Positions 6,608 to 17,100 are shown, numbered from the stretch's first letter. The stretch: DNA of 64,000 bases from Streptomyces liliiviolaceus (GCF_018070025.1 NZ_JAGPYQ010000001.1:1178001-1242000), one strand, 5' to 3'. The notes: generated by a model from the letters alone, not told the origin. A program made the numbers and translations.

Positions 6608-8815
6608 TCAGCCGTTGCGCTTCCAGCGCGGCTTGTCGTCGCGGCGGCCGTAGGAGGAGCCGGTGGAACCGGAACCCGAGCCGGAGCCGCGGTGGTCGTC
6701 ACGGCGGCCGGACGGGCGGTCGTGGCCGCCGGAGCGGAAGCCGCCGGTGGGACGGTCGCTCCGGTCACGGTTGAACGGACGGTCGCTGCCCCGGTGACCA
6801 CCGGAGGGGCGGTCGTCACGGCGGAAGCCGCCGGTGGGACGGTCGCCGTCGCGGCGGTCGCGGTTGAAGCCGCCACCCGAGCCGCCCGAGGGACGGTCGT
6901 CGCGGCGGAAGCCGCCACGGTCGCCACCGCGGTCGTCACGACGGTCGTCCCGGCGGAAACCGCCCGAGGGACGGTCGTCACGGCGGTCGAAGGAACGGCC
7001 GCCACGCTCGTCGTCCCGGCGGAAGCCACCGGAGGGACGCTCGTCACGGCGGTCGCGGCCGAAGCCACCCGACGGACGGTCGTCGCGACGGTCACGGTTG
7101 AAACCGCCCGAGGGACGGTCGCCGTCACGGCGGTCACGGTTGAAGCCACCCGAGGGGCGGTCGTCGCGGCGGAAGCCGCCACGGTCGCCACCGCGGTCGT
7201 CACGGCGGAAACCACCGGACGGACGGTCGTCACGACGGTTGTCGCGGCGCTCGTAGTTGCCACGGTCGTCACGGCGCTGACGCTGCTCGTCGCGCGGCTC
7301 GGCGGCCTGCGCCACCGGCTCCTGCGCCACGGCCGCCGCGGCGGCCTCGACGACCGCCGCCGCCTCGGCGAGCGCGGCCTCCGGGTCCTCGCCGCGCTCA
7401 CGCGCGGAGCGGGCGACCAGGCGGTCGGCCTCCTCGCGCAGCTCGACGGCACGCCGCTGCGCGCGCTCCAGCTCCTTGGTGAGCTGCGACACCTCACGCT
7501 CGGCCTGCTGCGCCGCGTTGCCCGCGGACTCGGCCTGGACCTCGGTCATCGACCGGGCGCCCGTGATCTCCGCGACCTCCGGGTCGAAGGCGGCGCCGCC
7601 CTGGATGATGTGGCGCGTGGCGTCGACGCCCGCGTCCTCCATCTGACGGAAGATCTGCCGACGCTGGTGCGGCAGGGAGAGCGACACGACCGTGCCGCTG
7701 CGCCCCGCACGGGCCGTACGGCCGGAGCGGTGCAGGTAGTCCTTGTGGTCACCGGCCGGGTCCACGTTCAGGACCAGGTCGATGCCGTCGACGTGGATGC
7801 CGCGGGCCGCGACGTCGGTCGCGACGAGCGCGTTGACGTAGCCCTTCTTGAAGTCTTCGAGGACGCGCGTACGGGCGCCCTGCGTCATACCGCCGTGCAG
7901 CGCGTCGGCCTTCACGCCGGAGTCGCACAGCTGCTCGGCGATACGGTCGGCGCCCAGCTGGGTGCGGACGAAGATGATCGTGCGGCCCTTGCGGGAGGCG
8001 ATCGCGGCGGTGACCGGCGCCTTGTCCTTGGGCTTCACGATGAGGATGTGGTGCGACATGGTCGTGACGTTGCCCTGGGCGCTGTCGACCTCGTGCGTCA
8101 CCGGGTTGGTGAGGTAGCGCTTGACCAGCGTGGAGATCTCGTTCTCCATCGTGGCCGAGAACAGCATGCGCTGGCCGCCGCCGGGGATCTGGTCGAGCAG
8201 CTCGGTGACCTCGGGCAGGAAGCCCAGGTCGGACATCTGGTCGGCCTCGTCGAGCACGGCGACCTGGACGTTCTCCAGCGAGCAGGCGCCGCGGTTGATG
8301 ATGTCGCGCAGTCGGCCCGGGGTGGCGACGAGGACGTCGACGCCGCGCTCCAGGGCGTAGATCTGGTTGCCCATCGACGTACCGCCGCAGACGACCTTCA
8401 TCTTCAGGCCGAGCACGTCGCCGTACGGCTGGAGGGCGTCCGCGACCTGCATCGCGAGCTCACGCGTCGGCGTGAGGATGATGCCGCGGGGCTTCTTCTT
8501 CTCGGTGTGGCCGCCGGAGAGCTGCGCGAGCAGCGGCAGGCCGAACGAGAGGGTCTTGCCGGAGCCGGTACGGCCGCGGCCGAGGATGTCCTTGCCGGCC
8601 AGGGCGTCCGGGATGGTCGCGGCCTGGATCGGGAAGGGGCTGGTCACGCCGTTCTGGGCGAGCTTGCGCACGACGCCCTCGGGGAGACCCAGGTCGCCGA
8701 ACGTGACCTCGGGGGTCTCGGGAGCCGCGGAAACCTCGGGGGCCGCGTGCTCTTCGGTCACCTCGGGTGCCTCGTTCTCGGGCACGACGATGTGATCAGT
8801 ACTGGAAATGGACAT
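6608..8815 (-). CDS. DEAD-box RNA helicase with long RGD/RGG-rich C-terminal tail
   Basis: The 735-residue protein carries the complete DEAD motifs in order: Q motif (FGDLGLPEG, FPIQ), Walker A GRGRTGSGKT, PTRELA, TPGRLRD, DEAD, SAT, HGGMTQ, ATDVAARGI and HRSGRTARAG. After the core (about residues 40-420) comes an Ala/Glu coiled-coil. A roughly 200-residue tail follows with about eleven DRPSGGF/DRPTGGF-type repeats, an RGG-like RNA-binding and phase-separating region. It is probably a RhlE/CsdA-type helicase acting in RNA decay, cold adaptation or ribosome assembly. The start MSISSTDH at 8815 follows a GGAAGG; the frame extends upstream to a GTG without support. Confidence 0.92.
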   Translation of the reverse strand: MSISSTDHIVVPENEAPEVTEEHAAPEVSAAPETPEVTFGDLGLPEGVVRKLAQNGVTSPFPIQAATIPDALAGKDILGRGRTGSGKTLSFGLPLLAQLSGGHTEKKKPRGIILTPTRELAMQVADALQPYGDVLGLKMKVVCGGTSMGNQIYALERGVDVLVATPGRLRDIINRGACSLENVQVAVLDEADQMSDLGFLPEVTELLDQIPGGGQRMLFSATMENEISTLVKRYLTNPVTHEVDSAQGNVTTMSHHILIVKPKDKAPVTAAIASRKGRTIIFVRTQLGADRIAEQLCDSGVKADALHGGMTQGARTRVLEDFKKGYVNALVATDVAARGIHVDGIDLVLNVDPAGDHKDYLHRSGRTARAGRSGTVVSLSLPHQRRQIFRQMEDAGVDATRHIIQGGAAFDPEVAEITGARSMTEVQAESAGNAAQQAEREVSQLTKELERAQRRAVELREEADRLVARSARERGEDPEAALAEAAAVVEAAAAAVAQEPVAQAAEPRDEQRQRRDDRGNYERRDNRRDDRPSGGFRRDDRGGDRGGFRRDDRPSGGFNRDRRDGDRPSGGFNRDRRDDRPSGGFGRDRRDERPSGGFRRDDERGGRSFDRRDDRPSGGFRRDDRRDDRGGDRGGFRRDDRPSGGSGGGFNRDRRDGDRPTGGFRRDDRPSGGHRGSDRPFNRDRSDRPTGGFRSGGHDRPSGRRDDHRGSGSGSGSTGSSYGRRDDKPRWKRNG

Positions 8816-9140
8816 GCGAATGCGAAACCTTCCGGAGTCTCTTCGGCACGCGCCCGTCAACTCCGTGATTTCGCAAACGACCGCCTCAATGCGGTCAGCC
8901 ACGGCAAGGGAGAGTACGCGCCACGCGGCGCTCTGTGATGGCGCCGGGCGATGGGATCAAACGATCTACTACCATACGCACCCTGTGCCACTCAAGGCAA
9001 ACCGGGGTCGAATGTCCAGGTCAGAGGCCCGCACGACACCCTGACGCCGAGGCGGTCGACAGCCGCTCAGGCCTCGATCCCGGCACCGCCATTGGTGCCT
9101 CGGCCCCCGCTGCCGCTCATGCCTCGGTCCCCGCCGCCGC

Positions 9141-9662
9141 TCATGCTTCGATTCCCGCCGCCGGCGCCGGCTCCCGGCGCTCGACGAGCTGCGGTTCCGG
9201 CTCCGGGTGCGCCGAGGACGACGGCTCGGCGGTGGTCGGGTCCGGGGACGGCGGCGGGGTCTCCTTGGGAGGCGTCGGCTCCGGGTCCTGACGCGTCGGC
9301 GTGGGCTGCTCCTTCGTCGGCGAAGGCACCCCTGGCCTGGGCTTCTTCCCGCCGGTGTCGCCCTTGGCCGGCTTCTTCGGCGCGGCCGAACCGCTCTCCC
9401 CCGCCGACGGCGACGCCGTCCCGGACGCGGACCTGCCCGGCTTCGCCCCGGCGTGTTTTCCGTCACTCACCCCGTGCCGGCCCGGGGCGCCGCCGCTCAC
9501 CGCGGACCCCCCGTCGGGTTCCTCGCCGCCCCGCTGCCCCGCCGAGTGGGAGGGCCTGACCCGGCTGCTCCCCTCGTCGTCGCCGACGCTCATGCAGCCC
9601 GCGGAGGCGGCGACTGCCAGGGCCGCGGCGGCCAGACGGACGGGTACGTACATGGCGCGCAC
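9141..9662 (-). CDS. Pro/Ser-rich lipoprotein of unknown function
   Basis: A GTG start with GGAGG eight bases upstream. A short signal (MYVPVRLAAAALAVAA) is followed by lipobox ASAGC, with Cys about residue 23. The rest (about 150 residues) is low-complexity Pro/Thr/Ser/Glu sequence without a folded domain, typical of a cell-wall-spanning linker. It is predicted to be anchored to the outer face of the membrane. The DEAD-box helicase ends and starts are on the same strand, separated by about 325 bp, so it is probably its own unit. Confidence 0.75.
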   Translation of the reverse strand: MRAMYVPVRLAAAALAVAASAGCMSVGDDEGSSRVRPSHSAGQRGGEEPDGGSAVSGGAPGRHGVSDGKHAGAKPGRSASGTASPSAGESGSAAPKKPAKGDTGGKKPRPGVPSPTKEQPTPTRQDPEPTPPKETPPPSPDPTTAEPSSSAHPEPEPQLVERREPAPAAGIEA

Positions 9663-10007
9663 GGGCAGCTACCTCCGGATGGGGTCCCCTCCTGTCCGGA
9701 CGGAGCCGGGAGCGCGGGGATAGGTATGAGGAGTCCCCCTGCCCAACTCCCGCCGCCCGCAAGAGGACACGCCGCCGTATGCGTACCCGTGCGCACAGGA
9801 CCGGATGTCAGCCGCGCCCGGCCGGACGACAGGCGCGTCCGATCGCCCGACGCCGGCCTGAGCACGTGTTCACCGGCTTCGCTCCTTCGGGCGGGGCCGG
9901 GCCCTTGCCTTCAGGGGCGCGGGGAACTGCGCGACACCAGCCACGACGCACCCGCATTCGCACCCGCACCCGTTACCCGACAGACGCACCGTGGCCGGGG
10001 CCGGACC
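9663..10007. repeat. intergenic region with one copy of the Streptomyces intergenic repeat
   Basis: No gene is seen in this 345-bp gap. The conserved core GGGGCGCGGGGAACTGCGC occupies 9914-9932. The 9663-9800 part holds the promoter side of the lipoprotein gene, but I could not define boxes. Confidence 0.6.
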
Positions 10008-10358
10008 TCAGCCGTAGCCGAGGGCGTGCAGGCGCGCGTCGTCGATGCCGAAGTGGTGGGCGATCTCGTGCACCACCGTCACCTCGGTCTCGGCCACCAC
10101 CTCCTCGCGCGTCCCGCACATCCGCAGCGTGGGCCCCCGGTAGATCGTGATCCGGTCCGGCAGCACCCCGGCGTACCACTCACCGCGATCGGTCAGCGGC
10201 GTCCCCTCGTAGAGCCCGAGCAGCTCGGGATCGTCGGCGGGCGGTTCGTCCTCGACGAACACCGCCACGTTGTCCATCAACCGCGTCAGCTCCGGCGGGA
10301 TCCGGTCCAGGGCCTCGGCGACCAGTTCCTCGAAGTCCTCGCGCGTCATCTCCAGCAC
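10008..10358 (-). CDS. zincin-like metallopeptidase family protein
   Basis: 116 residues from the GTG at 10358 (VLEMTREDF; the ATG at 10349 is an alternative). The sequence ELVAEALDRIPPEL, PDRITIYRGPTLRM and VTVVHEIAHHFGIDD places it in the minimal zincin family (DUF1025-like). HEIAH supplies two His ligands and the catalytic Glu, and the downstream Asp is the likely third-ligand position. Substrates of this family are unknown to me. The frame stays open upstream to 10541, but that part overlaps the divergent gene and has different composition. Confidence 0.85.
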   Translation of the reverse strand: MLEMTREDFEELVAEALDRIPPELTRLMDNVAVFVEDEPPADDPELLGLYEGTPLTDRGEWYAGVLPDRITIYRGPTLRMCGTREEVVAETEVTVVHEIAHHFGIDDARLHALGYG

Positions 10359-10472
10359 AAGACCATTGTCCGGCACGGACGCCCGGACGCCAGGGCTGCC
10401 GCGTGCCGGAGCCGCGGAGGTCACCGGGACGGAAGCCGCATACCCGCCCCGCCCCTTGGGCATACGGGCCCA

Positions 10473-12029
10473 ATGGCCCGCGTCCCCGCTGCCGCCGCTC
10501 TGCTCCGCGTACGGAAGGCTCCCCGCATCCTCGTACGGCACTACCGCTCACGCCGCTCCCAGCCCGCCATCGAACTCGTCCAGCAGCCGCACCCCTATAC
10601 CCGTGCGCTCGGACTCGTCGCCGTCGTCCTGCTCGGCGCGTGGCTCGGTCTGCTGGTCGTCGGGAACGTCCGGGCGCAGGTCGGCCCCATGGACACCACG
10701 ATGACCCTGCGCCCCTCTCTCACCGGCGGGACGAAGATCAACGTCTCCCCGCTCGGCGCCCTCGAACTGCGCAGCCACACCGCTCCCCTGCGGCTCGACG
10801 TGGACGTCGACCAGCTCGACCCGGTCCGCTCGCAGGCCCTCGTCGACCATCCGGAACGGCTCTCCGGCCTCCAGGACGAGGTCGCCGAGGACGTCGGCGC
10901 CGGCACGCTCGACCTGGCCGTACGGTCCTGTGTCGCCGTGGTCGCCGGCGCGACGGGGCTGGGTCTCGCGGTCTACCGCCGCCCGCGCCGGGCCCTCGCG
11001 GCGGGCGGCCTGGCGCTGACCCTGCTGGCGACCTGCGGGGCGACGGCCTTCGCCACCTGGAACCCCAAGTCGGTCCTTGAACCGAAGTTCTCGGGCCTGC
11101 TCTCCTCGGCACCCTCGGTCGTCGGCAACGCGCGCAGCATCGTCAGCGAGTTCGACGTCTACCAGAAGGAACTGGCCCGCCTGGTGACGAACGTGACGAA
11201 GCTGTACGACGTCACGTCCACGCTGCCCGCGTACGCGCCGGACCCCTCCACCATCCGGGTCCTGCACGTCTCCGACATCCACCTCAACCCGGCGAGCTGG
11301 AAGATCGTCGCGTCGCTCGTGGAGCAGTACAAGATCGATGTCATCGTCGACTCCGGCGACACGATGGACCACGGGACGGCCGCGGAGAACGGCTTCCTGG
11401 ACCCGGCGGCCGACCTCGGCGCTCCGTACGTGTGGGTGCGCGGCAACCACGACGGCCAGGCCACCCAGGACTACCTGGAGCGCATGAAGAACGTGCACGT
11501 CCTCGACGACGGCCGGGCGGTCTCCGTGGCCGGCCTGCGCTTCGCGGGGATCGGCGACCCGCAGTTCACCCCGGACCGCTCGGCCGGGGTGGGCGGCGCC
11601 GGCCAGTCGGAGGTGCTGGCGGGTGCCCGGCTCGCCTCCTCCCTCCGCGACCAGGAAGCGGCCGGAACCCCGGTCGACATCGCGATCGCGCACAACCCGA
11701 CGGCAGCGCGCGAGACGGACGGGGACGTGCCGCTGGTCCTGGCGGGCCATGTCCACCACCAGGAGATGGAGGTCATGAAGTACGGCACGCGGCTGCGCAT
11801 CGAGGGCTCGACGGGCGGGGGCGGGCTGCGTGCGCTGGAGGGCGACGACCCCGCGCCGATCGAGACGTCGATCCTCTATCTGGACCGCGACACCCGCCGC
11901 CTCCAGGCCTGGGACGAGATCAAACTGGGCGGCCTCGGACTGACGACGGCCGAGGTCAGCCGCCATCTCCCGAAGGAGAACCAGCCCGGCGCGCCCGCCT
12001 CCCGCACCCCTTCCACCCCCACCCCGTAA
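10473..12029 (+). CDS. membrane-anchored metallophosphoesterase
   Basis: A 518-residue protein with an N-terminal helix (ALGLVAVVLLGAWLGLLVV, about residues 45-63), an extracytoplasmic stretch and a second hydrophobic pair (about 150-195). A calcineurin-like phosphoesterase domain follows at about 265-490: VLHVSDIHLNP, VIVDSGDTMDHG, GNHD, and GHVHHQE. These give the metal ligands D/H, D, N/H and HxH. It probably acts as a phosphodiesterase or phosphatase in the envelope. The frame is open far upstream, but the ATG at 10473 is the first plausible start clear of the divergent peptidase gene. Confidence 0.85.
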   Translation: MARVPAAAALLRVRKAPRILVRHYRSRRSQPAIELVQQPHPYTRALGLVAVVLLGAWLGLLVVGNVRAQVGPMDTTMTLRPSLTGGTKINVSPLGALELRSHTAPLRLDVDVDQLDPVRSQALVDHPERLSGLQDEVAEDVGAGTLDLAVRSCVAVVAGATGLGLAVYRRPRRALAAGGLALTLLATCGATAFATWNPKSVLEPKFSGLLSSAPSVVGNARSIVSEFDVYQKELARLVTNVTKLYDVTSTLPAYAPDPSTIRVLHVSDIHLNPASWKIVASLVEQYKIDVIVDSGDTMDHGTAAENGFLDPAADLGAPYVWVRGNHDGQATQDYLERMKNVHVLDDGRAVSVAGLRFAGIGDPQFTPDRSAGVGGAGQSEVLAGARLASSLRDQEAAGTPVDIAIAHNPTAARETDGDVPLVLAGHVHHQEMEVMKYGTRLRIEGSTGGGGLRALEGDDPAPIETSILYLDRDTRRLQAWDEIKLGGLGLTTAEVSRHLPKENQPGAPASRTPSTPTP

Positions 12030-12109
12030 ACCGTTTTGGCGATCCCTCCCGACATCCCATATGCTTCTCACGTCCCCGACGCGCTGCGAAGCGCCCAGGT
12101 GGGCCGATA

Positions 12110-12182
12110 GCCCTCATCGTCTAGCGGCCTAGGACGCCGCCCTTTCAAGGCGGTAGCACGGGTTCGAATCCCGTTGGGGGCA
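12110..12182 (+). tRNA. tRNA-Glu (anticodon UUC)
   Basis: Acceptor GCCCTCA/TGGGGGC, D-arm GTCTAGC, anticodon loop CTTTCAA, GGTTCGAATCC T-arm, discriminator A. First of three tRNAs in a run. Confidence 0.93.
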
Positions 12183-12230
12183 CGCAATACCGTGTGCGAG
12201 ACTGAGTTCGCTCGCTTGCGCACAAAGCTG

Positions 12231-12305
12231 GGTCCTGTGGAGCAGTTTGGAGTGCTCGCCACCCTGTCAAGGTGGAGGCCGCGGGTTCAAATCCCGTCAG
12301 GACCG
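12231..12305 (+). tRNA. tRNA-Asp (anticodon GUC)
   Basis: Acceptor GGTCCTG/CAGGACC, anticodon loop CTGTCAA, T-loop GTTCAAATC, discriminator G. Identical in sequence to the copy at 18232. Confidence 0.93.
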
Positions 12306-12329
12306 CTGCGGTTCTTTGTTGAACCGCGT

Positions 12330-12403
12330 GGCTGGGTAGCTCAGTTGGTACGAGCGATCGCCTGAAAAGCGATAGGTCGCCGGTTCGATCCCGGCCCCAG
12401 CCA
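12330..12403 (+). tRNA. tRNA-Phe (anticodon GAA)
   Basis: Acceptor GGCTGGG/CCCAGCC, GCTC/GAGC D-stem, anticodon loop CTGAAAA, GGTTCGATCC T-arm, discriminator A. Confidence 0.93.
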
Positions 12404-12410
12404 CAAGTCG

Positions 12411-12438
12411 AAGGCCCCGTCCGGGTAGACGGGGCCTT
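12411..12438 (+). terminator. terminator of the Glu-Asp-Phe tRNA run
   Basis: Eleven-base-pair arms AAGGCCCCGTC / GACGGGGCCTT with a 6-base loop, eight bases after tRNA-Phe. Confidence 0.85.
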
Positions 12439-12450
12439 CGCCGTGGCCGG

Positions 12451-12820
12451 GGCTGAATCCTTCGGCTGCGGCTCCGTAGGGGCCGGTCGCGCAGTTCCCC
12501 GCGCCCCTCAACAGCGCCGGCGCGCCACTCGGACCGCCGCCCCGCCGCGTGGGCGGGGCCCGATTCGCGACTCCCCGGAACCTTTGTCGTGCGGCCGGCC
12601 GGCGAGTCCTTCGGCTGCGGGTCCGTGGGGGTTGGTCGCGCAGTTCCCCGCGCCCCTCAACAGCGCCGGCGCGCCACGCGGACCACCGCCCCGCCGCGTG
12701 GGCGGGGCCCCGTTCGGGGCGGCGGCCTGAGCCTTGCATCCGGCGTCCTGCAGGGGCACGCGCCTTTCAGGGGCGCGGGGAACTGCGCGGCCCGCCCCCA
12801 CCGGCCCGCAGCCGAAGGAC
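12451..12820. repeat. cluster of three intergenic repeat copies, two in a tandem duplication
   Basis: Gene-free. Cores are at 12489-12507, 12638-12656 (same orientation) and 12770-12788 (inverted). The blocks 12451-12560 and 12605-12718 are near-identical over about 110 bp, from TCCTTCGGCTGCGG through the core to CCGCGTGGGCGGGGCCC. They look like a local tandem duplication carrying the repeat plus flank. Confidence 0.75.
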
Positions 12821-12900
12821 CCGTCGGCGCCGGCCACATGGCGCAGGCCCCGGGGCCATGAGGCGTCAGGGGCTCGGGGCGGTAGGTTCCCGTGACGCCG

Positions 12901-14001
12901 TCAGGCCGCCGCGCCCGCCCCCGAGGATTCCGGGGGTGGGGTGCCCGCCGCGTGGGCCGGGTGGGGTTCGCGGCCTCCCGGGTGGCGGTGGCGCCAGGTC
13001 CAGAAGACCGCGCAGCTGACCAGGGCCCAGCCGGTCAGGACCAGGAACGGGAAGACGTGCTGGTGGCCGGCGAAGTACACCGCCGTGTGCTGGGCGTTGA
13101 CCGAGCCGCCGGGCGGGAGCCAGCGGCCGATGACACCGAGCGGGGACGGCAGCAGGGGCCAGGAGACCGCGCCGCCCGACGACGGGTTGCCGAGCATGAC
13201 CATCAGCCCCCACGTGGGCAGCATCGCCCAGCGCCCGAACAGGGTGTTGAACATCGTGAAGACCATGCCGGACGTGAACATGGTCAGCGCGAGGATCAGC
13301 CAGGACTCGACGAACGGCAGCTTCAGGGCCCCGAGGATCCAGTCGACCGCCACCACGATCACGAAACCGCCGAGAAGTGCGTACGCGGCGGTGAACCCGA
13401 TGCGCTCCATCGGGTTCAGCCCCCGCGCGTGCACGCTGAGCTGGATCGCCCCGATGAAGCCGATGATCACGGCCGCCAGGGAGATGTAGAAGATGGCGAG
13501 GCCCCGTGGATCGCCCTCCTGGAGCGGCTTGATGTCCCGGACCGTGACCGCCACCCCCGTGGCCTTGCCGACGGCCGGCGCCGCCTGCTCCAGCAGCTCC
13601 GCGACCGAGGCCCCGGACGCCCCGGAGACGTCGAGGACCACCGCCCTGCCGTTGTCCCGCGTGTCGAGGATCGCGAAGACCTTCTGGTCGTCCACCGCCC
13701 GCACGGCCGCCGCCCGGCTGTCGTACGCGTGGATCTTCAGGGAGGCGTCGAGCGCCTTCTCCATCCCGGCGAGGAACGCCTTGCCCCGCCCCTCCTCGTA
13801 CGAGCCCACCACCGCGGTCGGCACATGGCGCGGGGTCGGGTTCGCCATGGAGTACGTGTACGAGCCCGCGAAGAGGCCCGCCGCCGCGGCGAGGATCAGC
13901 ACCAGCACCGACGCGGGAAGGAAGGGGGACTCCTTGAAGGAGGCCCAGCGTTCGCGCCGCGTGGGCGGTCTGCCATGGGCACCGTGCGGCATCTCGGACA
14001 T
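12901..14001 (-). CDS. ABC-2/YhgE-like membrane protein (DUF3533-like)
   Basis: A 366-residue protein with a cytosolic N-terminus rich in Arg/Pro, a first membrane helix (LPASVLVLILAAAAGLFAGSY, about 29-49) and an external domain of about 130 residues (PTAVVGSYEEGRGKAFLAGM, ILDTRDNGRAVVLDVSG). Five more helices follow (about 175-340), with PPGGSVNAQHTAVYF between the last two. This one-plus-five layout is that of the YhgE/Pip and DUF3533 family, related to ABC-2 permeases and often involved in export or phage receptors. It is divergent from hrpA; no ATPase partner is adjacent. Confidence 0.78.
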   Translation of the reverse strand: MSEMPHGAHGRPPTRRERWASFKESPFLPASVLVLILAAAAGLFAGSYTYSMANPTPRHVPTAVVGSYEEGRGKAFLAGMEKALDASLKIHAYDSRAAAVRAVDDQKVFAILDTRDNGRAVVLDVSGASGASVAELLEQAAPAVGKATGVAVTVRDIKPLQEGDPRGLAIFYISLAAVIIGFIGAIQLSVHARGLNPMERIGFTAAYALLGGFVIVVAVDWILGALKLPFVESWLILALTMFTSGMVFTMFNTLFGRWAMLPTWGLMVMLGNPSSGGAVSWPLLPSPLGVIGRWLPPGGSVNAQHTAVYFAGHQHVFPFLVLTGWALVSCAVFWTWRHRHPGGREPHPAHAAGTPPPESSGAGAAA

Positions 14002-14139
14002 ACGCCCACGCTAAAGGCGCATAAAGGATATTTCTCTGTGACGGTCGCCCCGGCCGGCCTCGGAGCCCTGCCTGCCGGACAGGCCCCCGCGCAAAAGCGT
14101 TCGCCCCACGTTTCCCCGAGGTGAGATCCTGGACCGCGT

Positions 14140-17100
14140 ATGTCTACGCATCCTGCCCCCGCCCTCGGCGATCTCGCCTCCCGTCTGGCCGAGCTGTCAC
14201 TGCGCGACGCGCACCGGCTCGGGCGCAGGCTCGAAGGCGCGCGCCGGATCCGCAAGCCCGAGGCCCGCGCCGCCGTCACCGCCGAGATCGAGACGGAGGT
14301 GGCGAAGGCCGAGACCCGCATGGCCGAGCGGCGCGGCCGCGTGCCCACCGTCTCGTACCCCGAGCAGCTGCCCGTCAGCCAGAAGAAGGACGTGATCGCG
14401 GACGCCATCCGTGATCACCAGGTCGTCATCGTCGCGGGCGAGACCGGCTCCGGCAAGACGACCCAGATCCCCAAGATCTGTCTGGAGCTGGGCCGTGGCG
14501 TCCGCGGCATGATCGGGCACACCCAGCCCCGCCGGATCGCCGCCCGTACCGTCGCGGAGCGGGTCGCCGACGAGCTGGACACCCCGCTGGGCGAGGCCGT
14601 CGGCTGGAAGGTCCGCTTCACCGACCAGGTCAGCCCGCAGTCCACCTTCGTCAAGCTGATGACGGACGGCATCCTGCTCGCCGAGATCCAGACGGACCGC
14701 GAGCTGCGCGCGTACGACACGATCATCATCGACGAGGCCCACGAGCGGTCCCTGAACATCGACTTCCTGCTCGGCTATCTGGCCCAGCTGCTCCCGAAGC
14801 GGCCGGACCTGAAGGTCGTCATCACCTCCGCGACCATCGACCCCGAGCGGTTCTCCCGACACTTCGGGGACGCGCCGATCGTCGAGGTCAGCGGACGCAC
14901 GTACCCCGTCGAGGTGCGCTACCGCCCGCTCCTCGAAGAGGACGGCGACGACGCCGACCGCGACCAGATCACCGCGATCTGCGACGCCGTCGAGGAGCTG
15001 CAGGGCGAGGGCAAGGGCGACATCCTCGTCTTCCTCTCCGGGGAGCGGGAGATCCGGGACACCGCGGACGCACTGGAGAAGAAGAAGTACCGCTTCACCG
15101 AGGTCCTCCCCCTCTACGCACGCCTCTCGCACGCCGAACAGCACCGTGTGTTCCAACAGCACACCGGCCGCAGGATCGTTCTGGCGACCAACGTCGCCGA
15201 GACCTCCCTCACCGTCCCGGGCATCAAGTACGTGATCGACCCGGGCAGTGCCCGTATCTCCAGATACAGCCACCGCACCAAGGTCCAGCGGCTGCCCATC
15301 GAGGCGATCTCGCAGGCCAGCGCCAACCAGCGCAAGGGCCGCTGCGGCCGTACGAGCGACGGCATCTGCATCAGGCTGTACTCCGAGGACGACTTCCTCG
15401 CCCGCCCGGAGTTCACCGACGCCGAGATCCTCCGTACGAACCTGGCGTCCGTCATCCTCCAGATGACCGCGGCCGGGCTCGGCGAGATCGAGAAGTTCCC
15501 CTTCATCGACCCGCCGGACCACCGCAACATCCGCGACGGCATCCAGCTCCTCCAGGAGCTCAACGCCCTGGACCCGGCGGAGAAGGACCCGCGCAAGCGG
15601 CTCACCGACACCGGCCGCAAGCTCGCGCAGCTGCCCGTCGACCCGCGGCTGGCCCGGATGGTCCTGGAGGCCGACAAGAACGGCTGTGTGCGCGAGGTCA
15701 TGGTGATCGCCGCCGCGCTCTCCATCCAGGACCCGCGCGAGCGGCCGGCCGAGAAGCAGACCCAGGCCGACCAGCAGCACGCCCGCTTCAAGGACGAGAC
15801 GTCCGACTTCCTCGCGTACCTCAATCTCTGGCGGTACGTGCGCGAGCAGCAGAAGGAGCGCGGCTCGTCCTCGTTCCGTCGCATGTGCAAGCAGGAGTAC
15901 CTGAACTTCCTGCGGATCCGCGAGTGGCAGGACATCTACACGCAGCTGCGAACCGTCGCGAAGCAGATGGGCATCCAGCTGAACGAGGACGACGCGCCCG
16001 AGCAGCACGTCCACCTCTCCCTGCTGGCCGGTCTGCTCTCCCACATCGGCATGAAGGACGTGAAGGAGACCGGGAAGGAGGGCGGCAAGGACGGCGGGAA
16101 GGACGGCCGCAGCAGCGCGAAGAACGACTACGTGGGCGCCCGCAACGCCAAGTTCGCGATCTTCCCCGGCTCGGCCCTCTTCAAGAAGCCCCCGCGTTTC
16201 GTGATGTCCGCCGAACTCGTCGAGACGTCCCGGCTGTGGGCCCGCGTCAACGCGAGGATCGAGCCCGAGTGGATCGAACCGCTCGCCGAGCACCTGCTGA
16301 AGCGCACGTACAGCGAACCGCACTGGGAGAAGGACCAGGCGGCGGTGATGGCGTACGAGAAGGTCACGCTGTACGGGGTGCCGATCGTCGCCCAGCGGAA
16401 GGTCAACTACGGGCGCATCGACCCCGAGATCAGCCGCGAGCTCTTCATCCGCAACGCACTCGTCGAGGGCGACTGGCGTACGCACCACAAGTTCTTCTCC
16501 GACAACCGGCGGCTGCTCACCGAGGTCGAGGAGCTGGAGCACCGGGCGCGGCGCCGGGACATCCTGGTCGACGACGACACGCTCTTCGACTTCTACGAGG
16601 AGCGGGTGCCCGCCCATGTCGTGTCCGGCGCCCACTTCGACTCCTGGTGGAAGCACAAGCGGCACGAGGAGCCCGAACTCCTCGACTTCGAGCGCTCGAT
16701 GCTCATCCGGGAGACGGCCGGGGCGGTCACCAAGGACGACTATCCGGACTCCTGGCGGCAGGGGCGGCTGAAGTTCCCCGTCACGTACCAGTTCGAGCCG
16801 GGTGCCGACGCGGACGGGGTGACCGTCCACGTGCCGCTCCAGGTGCTGAACCAGGTCACGGACGAGGGCTTCGAGTGGCAGATCCCGGGGCTGCGCGAGC
16901 AGGTCGTCACCGAGCTGATCCGGTCCCTCCCGAAGCCGATCCGGCGCAACTACGTGCCCGCGCCCAACTTCGCGCAGCGGTTCCTGGAGCGGGCGGTGCC
17001 CCTGCAGGAGCCGCTGACCGTGACGATGGCGCGCGAGCTCAAGCGCATGGTCGGAGTGCCGCTCACCGCCGACGACTTCGACTGGTCCCGGCTCGACGAC

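Noticed and set aside
4351..6774. An 807-residue plus-strand frame over the LamG gene
   Set aside because: Arg/Val-rich shadow with no domain; the minus-strand product has a signal peptide and two LamG domains.
6500..8938. An 812-residue open frame antisense to the DEAD-box helicase gene
   Set aside because: Val/Ala/Thr-rich composition mirrors the helicase repeat codons; no domain, and the minus-strand gene has all helicase motifs.
9207..10472. N-terminal extension of the metallophosphoesterase by about 420 residues
   Set aside because: It overlaps the lipoprotein and metallopeptidase genes and includes an intergenic repeat; composition is not protein-like.
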